Below, in pieces: positions 1 to 7,434 of a DNA stretch of 31,334 bases. This DNA is from Candidatus Sumerlaeota bacterium. Lineage in GTDB: Bacteria > Sumerlaeota > Sumerlaeia > JAFGJS01. The notes under the pieces were generated by a model. The model was not told where the DNA came from and ran no database searches. It saw nothing but the letters and a program-made list of their open reading frames with translations. The stretch lies in NCBI GenBank assembly GCA_016928995.1, contig JAFGJS010000073.1, forward strand, positions 1 through 31,334. Reading direction: 5' to 3'. Position 1 is the stretch's first letter; every line of letters begins with the position of its first letter. A program made the position numbers and the translations under genes.

Positions 1-2
1 CC

Positions 3-62
3 TTGAAAAAACGGGGGGACGGCGGAATTGCATTCAGCAGAGATTGGGATGAGCAAAAGTAG
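3..62 (+). CDS. Possible C-terminal tail of an upstream gene cut by the window edge
   Basis: Frame 3 stays open from the window edge to a TAG at 60-62 and encodes 19 residues rich in Lys, Asp, Gly and Arg. The next gene starts 53 bases later on the same strand, so this could be the end of a co-transcribed upstream gene. PP2C phosphatases of this type often sit beside anti-sigma factor or anti-anti-sigma genes. The fragment is too short to assign to a family and could be chance. Confidence 0.22.
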   Translation: MKKRGDGGIAFSRDWDEQK

Positions 63-115
63 AGTGTATTTTTAAATTGGCTCTATAGTAGTTGAATTTA
101 CTAGGACGATAAAAA

Positions 116-1216
116 ATGGATATCGCAGCGGAAACTATATTGAACTCACTTCGCGATGGCGTGTATGTCACGAATCGCAACCGGGAAATCGTTTACTGGA
201 GCAAATCGGCGGAAAAAATCACAGGATGGAGCGCGGAGGAAATTCGCGGCAAGGGTTGCTTTGACGGCATTCTATGCCATGTTGACAACGCCGGCCACAG
301 TTTATGCGGCAAGGCATTTTGTCCGTTGCATCGCAGCATTCAAACCGGCGAGATGAGCAACGTTCCGATCATTTTATTCGCGAACACAAAAGATGGAAGA
401 CGCATACCGATGCATGTGACCGTCGCTCCGGTTTATGACGAACACGGTGAAATCATCGGCGGAGTGGAATGCTTCCGGGATCTGAGCGAGACTTATAAAG
501 ACTTGCAGCATGCGAAGGATATTCAAAAGTCGATCCTGCAGGCGAATGCGCCCCAGGATTCCCGGATCCAGTTTCGAATCCATTATACGCCCTTCGATGT
601 GATTGGCGGCGACTTCTACCGCATCCATCAAATCGACAAGGACACATACGGCGTCCTGGTGGCCGACGTGATGGGGCATGGCGTGGCGGCGGCCCTATAC
701 ACTATGCATCTGCATTCTCTGACCGACAGGTATCTTGAACTGATGAGGCATCCGGAAGTCTTTCTTTTTTTCATGAATGAAAGCCTCAACGCCTTAAGCG
801 GCGATAATATCTCTTTCGCCGTGGCGATGTGCGCAGTGATCGATTTGAAAGAACAGACGCTGCACATCTCCAGCGCCGGCATGCCGTATCCTTTGTTATT
901 TATAAAAGAAGAACTGAAAATCCTGAAACTGACCGGCTTGGCCTTGGGGATGTTCGAAAGCTCAAAATACGATGTGATCAAACTCCCCTTTCATCGCGAT
1001 GACAAACTGTTGATCTATACAGACGGCGCAACCGAGATTAATAATTTCAACAACGAAGAGCTGGGAATGGAAGGCTTGCTGGAGATACTGAAGAAAAGAG
1101 GATACCCAAACAACCCGCAAATCTCTTTGGAGACGGTGGAAAAAGACCTGTTGGAGTATTCGAACAACATCCACCTGCAGGATGATCTGACGATGCTGGA
1201 AATATCGATGTTATAA
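116..1216 (+). CDS. PAS domain-containing PP2C (SpoIIE/RsbU-type) protein serine phosphatase
   Basis: This looks like a cytoplasmic signalling phosphatase that dephosphorylates an anti-sigma factor antagonist (STAS protein) in a partner-switching pathway. The N-terminal ~125 residues form a PAS sensor fold (DGVYVTNRNREIVYWS, then GWSAEEIRGK). It contains a cysteine-rich insert with C48, C54, C64 and C69, the last followed by PL. A short helical linker (about 126-140) leads to the SpoIIE-type PP2C domain. The metal-binding acidic residues are in place: IGGDFY (D166), VADVMGHG (D184), YTDGATE (D303) and DDLT (D356, D357). The ATG has only a weak AGGA ten bases upstream. No transmembrane segment is seen, so the signal is probably intracellular, such as redox state, a metal or a ligand. 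The partner STAS and kinase genes are not in the window; they may lie to the left. Family assignment is firm; the target and signal are inferred. Confidence 0.93.
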   Translation: MDIAAETILNSLRDGVYVTNRNREIVYWSKSAEKITGWSAEEIRGKGCFDGILCHVDNAGHSLCGKAFCPLHRSIQTGEMSNVPIILFANTKDGRRIPMHVTVAPVYDEHGEIIGGVECFRDLSETYKDLQHAKDIQKSILQANAPQDSRIQFRIHYTPFDVIGGDFYRIHQIDKDTYGVLVADVMGHGVAAALYTMHLHSLTDRYLELMRHPEVFLFFMNESLNALSGDNISFAVAMCAVIDLKEQTLHISSAGMPYPLLFIKEELKILKLTGLALGMFESSKYDVIKLPFHRDDKLLIYTDGATEINNFNNEELGMEGLLEILKKRGYPNNPQISLETVEKDLLEYSNNIHLQDDLTMLEISML

Positions 1217-1239
1217 TTGGCGCGACGATACACACGAAA

Positions 1240-1282
1240 AGAAAAGCCGCCGGATGATTGCTTCACATCCGGCGGCTTTTCT
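1240..1282. terminator. Bidirectional intrinsic terminator between convergent genes
   Basis: A perfect 17-bp inverted repeat (1240-1256 with 1266-1282) encloses a 9-base loop. The GC-rich core (GCCGCCGGATG) is bordered on each strand by a run of four A or T, so the hairpin can end transcription from the phosphatase gene on the plus strand and from mdh on the minus strand. Confidence 0.9.
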
Positions 1283-1297
1283 CGATGAATAATAGGC

Positions 1298-2278
<981 letters not shown>

Positions 2279-2310
2279 CTATCCGTTTCGATCAATGTGT
2301 TTGTGGCGTC

Positions 2311-2338
2311 ATTGTAAGGATCAAACCACGATGATCAA
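2311..2338 (-). promoter_or_regulatory. Candidate sigma-70 promoter of mdh
   Basis: On the minus strand, TTGATC (2333-2338) and TACAAT (2311-2316, 5 of 6 consensus) are 16 bp apart, about 60 bases ahead of the mdh start. The element GATCAA occurs three times nearby (about 2300, 2319 and 2333), so the exact -35 box is uncertain. Confidence 0.5.
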
Positions 2339-2463
2339 GCGCCATTTCATGGGATGATCGTTCGCGTTGTTTTTTCTTTGAAATCTCCCACCGGTATGCA
2401 TTACCGTGCGGCTGATGCAAAGATCCGCATGCATCGAATTCTTATAACTGTTGAACGCGCATT

Positions 2464-3993
2464 GTGAATTCATCTTCGCCACATATTGACTCATTGCCAG
2501 TTGCGCAAGCCGCAGACCGCTTTCCGTGGCTATCAGCGTTCGCAATAACAGGAGCGGCGCTGGCGTTCCGGCTGTGTCAGCTCAGCGAAGAAGCGTTGTT
2601 CATCGATGAATATCTGACGATCCGGATCGCGCAAGTTCCCGGCGGAGCATGGGGGTTGGTGCAATACTTATGGACGACCGAACCGAATCCGCCGCTTTAT
2701 TTCGTGTTCATGCGTTGCTGGCTCGACTTGTTTGGCTCTTCTGCATTCGCCTTGCGGCTTCCTTCAGCCATCGCCGGGGCGGGACTGGCGCCAGTCCTGA
2801 TGTGGACCGCCTGGGAGGCGCGAAAGGACGTGCGCATCGCCGTTACAGCAGGAATCTTGACGGCGATCAATCCATTTTTATTCTACTACAGCCAGGAAGG
2901 CCGGGTTTACCTGATCCAAACGCTCATCATCGGCGTCAATCTGGCCCTGATGACACGGTTGTGGAATCAGCGCGAGCAAGCCGTGGAAAAATGGCTCCCC
3001 GCCGCAATTGCCGCAAGCGCCGCCCTCGCGATTTTTTCGCATTACTACTCCATCTTTCTGCTGGTTTTAGATTTATCGATCTTTGGATTGCTTTTTTTGA
3101 TTTGCATCTCGCTGGAAGGCTGGCCAAACGCCTGTCAAAAATTCCTCCATCCCGCATGGAGCGCGCCGATTCTATCGCTTGCCGCTTTGCTGTTTTATGC
3201 GCTGATGGCAGGCTCCATCGCAGCGAGCCGGCCAGGATGGGCCATGCAGTTGCCGGAATGGCGTCCGGTTTTCATCCTTCTGCAATTGAGAGCGATTTTC
3301 TACGGCCCGCATTGGGCGGTTGTTCCGGCGTGGGCGCTAGCGATTCCACTCGCCGCCTGGATCGCCTTGCTGATCAACTTCCGCTGGCATGAGCGCCCAG
3401 CCGCAACGATCCCGGCGCTATGGGGCGTCTTCTGTCTGCTGGCATTGCCGCATCTCGTGTCGATTTTTCACCCCATCTTGCTCGGAGGGCAACGCTATAC
3501 TGTGATCGCCATGCCGGCCCTGATCCTGCTGACGTGCATCGCACTGATGCATCCGCGAATTCGCTGGCTGCAAATAGTCCTGTTGGCCGCGCTGCTGCTC
3601 GCGCCGGCGCCGTATTACTACTCGTATTTCTCACATCGCCAGAAGCGGACCTGGGACACGGCGGCTGAAATTTGCCAGCAGCAACTAGCCGAGGATAACG
3701 GTGAAATCTGGGCGCTCTCGCCATTCGAAATTCCGCTGTCATATTATCTCGGCGCGAATCGGGAGAAACTGCATCTCATGCGGAGTTACGAAGAACATCC
3801 CGCTCCCGCGGCCTCGAGCGATATGATCATTCTCGTCGCGGCAAAAGTAAAAACCGCGCAATCCGCCATACCACCATCCTGCTTTCATCAAGAAGGCAGC
3901 GCGATCTTACTCGAGACACATCAGCCCGGCAATGAGATTGCACTGATGATCTTTCGACGTGATACGGCATCTGTTTCAGAGCATCAGGAATAA
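2464..3993 (+). CDS. Polytopic GT-C glycosyltransferase, family 39/83 (ArnT/PMT-like)
   Basis: An integral membrane transferase that probably moves a sugar from a polyprenyl-phosphate donor to a lipid or protein acceptor on the periplasmic side. After a short cytoplasmic head there are about 11-12 hydrophobic helices. The first periplasmic loop has the GT-C acidic pair D48-E49 in FIDEYLT, followed by family motifs TEPNPPLYF, LRLPSAIAG and FYYSQEGRVY. The last ~120 residues (from about 390) are soluble and are the least conserved part. The start is GTG at 2464; the nearest upstream in-frame codon is a stop at 2452-2454, and no good ribosome site is seen, so the true start may be slightly further in. 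It stands alone, with no O-antigen or lipid A genes beside it, so the acceptor cannot be guessed. Confidence 0.88.
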   Translation: MNSSSPHIDSLPVAQAADRFPWLSAFAITGAALAFRLCQLSEEALFIDEYLTIRIAQVPGGAWGLVQYLWTTEPNPPLYFVFMRCWLDLFGSSAFALRLPSAIAGAGLAPVLMWTAWEARKDVRIAVTAGILTAINPFLFYYSQEGRVYLIQTLIIGVNLALMTRLWNQREQAVEKWLPAAIAASAALAIFSHYYSIFLLVLDLSIFGLLFLICISLEGWPNACQKFLHPAWSAPILSLAALLFYALMAGSIAASRPGWAMQLPEWRPVFILLQLRAIFYGPHWAVVPAWALAIPLAAWIALLINFRWHERPAATIPALWGVFCLLALPHLVSIFHPILLGGQRYTVIAMPALILLTCIALMHPRIRWLQIVLLAALLLAPAPYYYSYFSHRQKRTWDTAAEICQQQLAEDNGEIWALSPFEIPLSYYLGANREKLHLMRSYEEHPAPAASSDMIILVAAKVKTAQSAIPPSCFHQEGSAILLETHQPGNEIALMIFRRDTASVSEHQE

Positions 3994-4053
3994 AACGATC
4001 TTCCCGAGCCGAACGAGCCTCCCTGCACAACACTGAAAATAATCCAAACCGCC

Positions 4054-4082
4054 TTGACATCAGGCATGCAGAAATGTATCAT
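4054..4082 (+). promoter_or_regulatory. Sigma-70 promoter P1 of the HU/DUF4469 gene
   Basis: TTGACA (4054-4059, exact consensus) and TATCAT (4077-4082, 5 of 6) are separated by 17 bp. It lies about 110 bases ahead of the ATG at 4193. It is the upstream member of a matched pair. Confidence 0.7.
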
Positions 4083-4110
4083 TCGTGATTGATTTGTTTT
4101 CGATTGTCGC

Positions 4111-4139
4111 TTGTCAACAAGCATGTCGGTGTATATCAT
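4111..4139 (+). promoter_or_regulatory. Sigma-70 promoter P2 of the HU/DUF4469 gene, resembling P1
   Basis: TTGTCA (4111-4116) and TATCAT (4134-4139) are again 17 bp apart. GCATG occurs at the same place in the spacer as in P1. Expected transcripts start near 4146, giving a leader of about 45 bases. The -35 box sits in a small inverted repeat, GCTTGT-CA-ACAAGC (4109-4122), which could be an operator. Confidence 0.65.
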
Positions 4140-4192
4140 AAACACACAAACGGCCTCACGGAAATCCCAGACATCGACTAGGAGACTGAGCC

Positions 4193-4894
4193 ATGCCCAT
4201 TAACTACGCCCTATTCGAGAATAACCTGACCAGCGCCCCGGAAGACTACGCCGCGCAAGTGCAGATCACCGCTTCGGCCGACCTCCACGACATTGTTCAA
4301 CGCATCGTTCAGCAAGGATCCCTCAGCACCGAAGCCGAAATCACAGCCGTGCTGGAGGACGCCATCAAAGCCTGCGAATCGCTGCTGCTTGAAGGCCACC
4401 GGGTCAACCTGGGCGGACTCGTCGAACTCTACCCTCGCGTGACCGGCATCTTCGACAGCGTCACAGACACATTCGATTCCTCGCGCCATCGCATCGACAT
4501 CGGCGCCAATCCCGGCAGCCGCATCCGCAAAACCGTCCGCAGAGGCGCGCAGGTTATGAAAGTCGAATTCGCCAAACCCATGCCCACCCTCGTGGAATAC
4601 GCCGATCTCGGCAGCGGCGAGACCAACGGAACGGTCACGCCGGGCAACATTGGCACACTGAACGGCCGCCGCCTGAAATTCAATCCGAACAAGTCCGACG
4701 AAGGCATCTTTTTCCTCGCCGTCTCCAGCGGCGCCGGGATCAAGGTTCCGGCCGCGCAGAAGAATCGGCCCACCCAGTTAATCTTCGTGATACCCGCCGT
4801 GCCACCGGGAGACTACTACCTTGAAGTCCGCGCCCGCCAGCGTGACGGCGCCGAGCTGCGCACCGGAAGGCTTGACGCCACGCTCACGGTATAA
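4193..4894 (+). CDS. HU/IHF-like DNA-binding protein with C-terminal DUF4469-like Ig-fold domain
   Basis: A 233-residue protein with two parts. Residues 1-125 resemble the variant HU fold found in large HU-like proteins: LHDIVQRIVQQGSLSTEAEI as the helical start, then GHRVNLGGLVELYPRV and an arm ending in RIDIGANPGSRIRKTVRRG. Residues about 130-233 are beta-rich with a KFNPNKSDEGIFF block and PPGDYYLEVRARQRDG, typical of the Ig-like DUF4469 module. The family is best known in Bacteroidetes and PVC bacteria and is thought to bind or organise DNA, but its role is not well established. The ATG follows AGGAG at 4180-4184. Two strong promoters point to high expression, as expected of a nucleoid protein. 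No signal peptide is present. It is monocistronic. Confidence 0.82.
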   Translation: MPINYALFENNLTSAPEDYAAQVQITASADLHDIVQRIVQQGSLSTEAEITAVLEDAIKACESLLLEGHRVNLGGLVELYPRVTGIFDSVTDTFDSSRHRIDIGANPGSRIRKTVRRGAQVMKVEFAKPMPTLVEYADLGSGETNGTVTPGNIGTLNGRRLKFNPNKSDEGIFFLAVSSGAGIKVPAAQKNRPTQLIFVIPAVPPGDYYLEVRARQRDGAELRTGRLDATLTV

Positions 4895-5080
4895 TAAAGA
4901 ACGCACGACAAAAAGCAAAACACCAAGCGACATGAATCGCAAGGCTGAGGCTGAGAATACGCAAACTGCCGTTCCTCACATAGTAGAACACGGCATCAAC
5001 ATCAGCATCAGCGAAATTGGAATTGACCTAAAAGATCGTGCGCAAGCAAGAGCAAGAAAGAAAGTAAGCGGACTTGGCGT
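4895..5080. other. Low-complexity convergent intergenic region
   Basis: This stretch between two convergent genes has runs of short imperfect repeats, such as GGCTGAGGCTGAG, CATCAACATCAGCATCAGCG and GCAAGCAAGAGCAAG (5042-5056). The last is related to the GAGCAA hexamers at 15337-15491. No terminator hairpin or convincing gene is visible. A 50-residue reading frame starting at 4932 has no recognisable features. Confidence 0.5.
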
Positions 5081-7306
5081 TTAAGCGGGATTCGATCCCA
5101 GCAATGATTCCAACCGTTGAGCAAGGCCGGTGTGGCGGTGTTGGATCTGGTCGTTGCGCACGGCCATGGCGAGCGCTTTCTTGCTGCCGACGAGGCAGAC
5201 GAGCTTCTTGCCGCGCGTGACGGCGGTGTAGATCAGGTTGCGCTGCAGGAACACGAAGTGCTGCGTATGGATCGGGATCACCACGGCCGGATACTCGCTC
5301 CCCTGCGACTTGTGCACCGTGATCGCGTAAGCCAGTTGCAGTTCGTCCAACTCGCCATACTCATAGGGAACCCGGCGTCCGTAAAAATCCACCCACACCG
5401 TCTGCTCCGTTTCATCGATCAACGAGATGTTGCCGATGTCGCCGTTGTACACGTCGCGGTCGTAGTTATTGCGCAGCTGCATGACCTTGTCGCCCACGGC
5501 GAAAACGCGCCCGCCGCGGATCAACGGTTCGCGCTTGCCGTTCAGCGCGGCTTGCAGCTCCTGATTGAACGCCAGCGTCCCGAGCTCACCGCGATGCATC
5601 GGCGTGATCACCTGCACGTCGTCGCGGGCGTTGAACTTGAACTTGCGCGGGATGCGTGTCTTGACCAGTTCGATGATCGCGCGCTTAATCTCCGCCGGAT
5701 CGGATTTATCCGTGAAGTAAAAATCGAGTTTGCCGTGTCCGGGTTCATTGTCCAGGAACGGCATTTTCCCTTCATGAATGCGGTGCGCGTTGACGATGAT
5801 GCGGCTGGCGCGGGCCTGGCGGAAGACCGTCTCCAGCCGCACGACCGGAACCTGCCCGGAGGCGATCAGGTCGCCCAGCACATTGCCCGGACCGACCGAA
5901 GGGAGCTGATCCACGTCGCCGGCCAGCAACAGCGACGCGCCGGACTCCAGCGCCTGAAGCAGGTGAAACGCCAGCGGCGCATCCAGCATCGAAGATTCAT
6001 CCACGATCAGCAGATGGCATTTGAGCGGATGGTTGGAGTTGTGTTCGAAGGCTGTTGTGCGCGGATTGAACTTGAGCAGCCTGTGAATCGTGGCCGCCTC
6101 CATGCGCGTCACCTCGCCGAGGCGCTTGGCGGCGCGGCCGGTCGGAGCACAGAGCCGGATCGACGCCCCGGCGCGGCGCAGTATCTCGATGATCGCGCGA
6201 ATCAAGGTCGTTTTTCCGGTGCCCGGTCCGCCGGTGACAATCAGCACCCCGCCGCGCAAAGCCTGCTCTACTGCAGTGCGCTGCTCAGGCGCGAGTTGGA
6301 AGTTGTACTCGCGCTGGAAGCGCTCAATCTCGGCGTTCACATCCAGTTCCGGCAACGATTTCCCCGTGGTCAGCAATCCGCCGATGAGCCGCGCGATGGC
6401 CGACTCGAAGCGCCAGAGATAATGCAGGTAAACCGCCTTGGTCTCATCCGGCAATTTCTCCAGGTGAATCTTTTCCTCTTCATGCAGACGCTTCAGCGCG
6501 GTGTTGACCGGCGCCGGATCGTCGATCTCGAGCAGCTGCATCGCGCCGTCGAGCAATTCCTCATGCGGCAGGAAACAGTGCCCGTCGTCCGCGCGGTCTT
6601 TCAGCAGATGCAGCACACCAGCCTCCATGCGCTGCGGCGCGTCGCGCGGAATGCCGAGGCGTCCGGCCATGGCGTCGGCGGTGCGGAAGCCAATGCCCGC
6701 AATGTCGATGGCGAGTTGATACGGATTTTTCTGCAGGATCAGCGCGGCCTTTTCGCCGTAGGTGCGGAAGATGCGCGAGGCGTGCGTCAGCGGAATGTCA
6801 TGATGCTGCAGAAAGACCATCAGGTCGCGGATGCTGCGCTGTTCGCCCCAGGCCTTTTTGATCTGCTCAAGGCGCTTGGGGCCGATGCCGTCAACTTCGC
6901 CAAGCAGGTCGGGATCGTTGTCGAGCACGGCGGCCACGTCCACGCCGAACTTGGCGACGATGCACGCGGCGTATTTCTTGCCGATGCCGGGAATCAGACC
7001 GCTGCCCAGGTATTTCTCCAGCCCCTTGGCCGAGGCGGGCAGCACGGGCCGGAAGGATTCGACTTCGATCTGCGGTCCGTATTGCGGATGGCTTTTCCAG
7101 CGCCCGCGCACATCGAGGCAATCGCCGACCGTGGCGCCGACAAGATTGCCGACGATGGTGATCAGGCCGTGATGCCCCTCGGCGTCGAGGCGGGCGATGG
7201 TGTAGTGATTCTCCGGATTGTAAAACGTCACGCGCTCCAGCACGCCGCTGACCGCCGCCTCCCCTTCCGGACCGCCGAACATGGATGTCTGCCGTGGATC
7301 GGCCAT
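5081..7306 (-). CDS. recD2: RecD2-type SF1B DNA helicase
   Basis: A 5'-to-3' ATP-dependent DNA helicase of the RecD2 type, which acts in repair without RecBC. The N-terminal region has the RecD2 block SGVLERVTFYNPENHYTIARL, an OB-like segment and helix-hairpin-helix repeats (GLIPGIGKKYAACIVAKFG; VDGIGPKRLEQIKKAW). The helicase core follows: Walker A GGPGTGKTT at about 358-366, APTGRAAKRL, Walker B VDESSM near 434, motif III LLLAGDVDQLPSVGPG, VFRQA, and motif VI in YAITVHKSQGSEYPAVVIP and AVTRGKKLVCLVGS. At 741 residues it has the usual length. I chose ATG at 7304-7306; a TTG at 7334-7336 would add ten residues but lacks support. The rhomboid gene ends 128 bases upstream on the same strand, so they may share a transcript. 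Confidence 0.94.
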   Translation of the reverse strand: MADPRQTSMFGGPEGEAAVSGVLERVTFYNPENHYTIARLDAEGHHGLITIVGNLVGATVGDCLDVRGRWKSHPQYGPQIEVESFRPVLPASAKGLEKYLGSGLIPGIGKKYAACIVAKFGVDVAAVLDNDPDLLGEVDGIGPKRLEQIKKAWGEQRSIRDLMVFLQHHDIPLTHASRIFRTYGEKAALILQKNPYQLAIDIAGIGFRTADAMAGRLGIPRDAPQRMEAGVLHLLKDRADDGHCFLPHEELLDGAMQLLEIDDPAPVNTALKRLHEEEKIHLEKLPDETKAVYLHYLWRFESAIARLIGGLLTTGKSLPELDVNAEIERFQREYNFQLAPEQRTAVEQALRGGVLIVTGGPGTGKTTLIRAIIEILRRAGASIRLCAPTGRAAKRLGEVTRMEAATIHRLLKFNPRTTAFEHNSNHPLKCHLLIVDESSMLDAPLAFHLLQALESGASLLLAGDVDQLPSVGPGNVLGDLIASGQVPVVRLETVFRQARASRIIVNAHRIHEGKMPFLDNEPGHGKLDFYFTDKSDPAEIKRAIIELVKTRIPRKFKFNARDDVQVITPMHRGELGTLAFNQELQAALNGKREPLIRGGRVFAVGDKVMQLRNNYDRDVYNGDIGNISLIDETEQTVWVDFYGRRVPYEYGELDELQLAYAITVHKSQGSEYPAVVIPIHTQHFVFLQRNLIYTAVTRGKKLVCLVGSKKALAMAVRNDQIQHRHTGLAQRLESLLGSNPA

Positions 7307-7434
7307 GCTAAAATCCAATCGCGATGTTCTGCACAAAGATTCAATGGGATGCCGCTGGACACAAGCAAAAATGGATTTTTACGCCGCACACTATCACGAT
7401 TCAAATGGTTTCGCGTGTAATGCCCGACACAAAA

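Noticed and set aside
4821-5084. 87-residue frame overlapping the end of the HU/DUF4469 gene
   Set aside because: It starts inside a better gene in another frame, has no ribosome site and its second half comes from low-complexity repeats.
5087-5099. GGGATTCGATCCC, resembling a tRNA T-arm
   Set aside because: It lies in the last codons of recD2, and no acceptor stem, D-arm or anticodon arm can be built around it.
5117-7420. 767-residue plus-strand reading frame opposite recD2
   Set aside because: The minus strand carries every RecD2 motif. The plus-strand translation has no recognisable domain and is rich in Arg, His, Val and Asp, as expected of an antisense shadow in GC-biased DNA.
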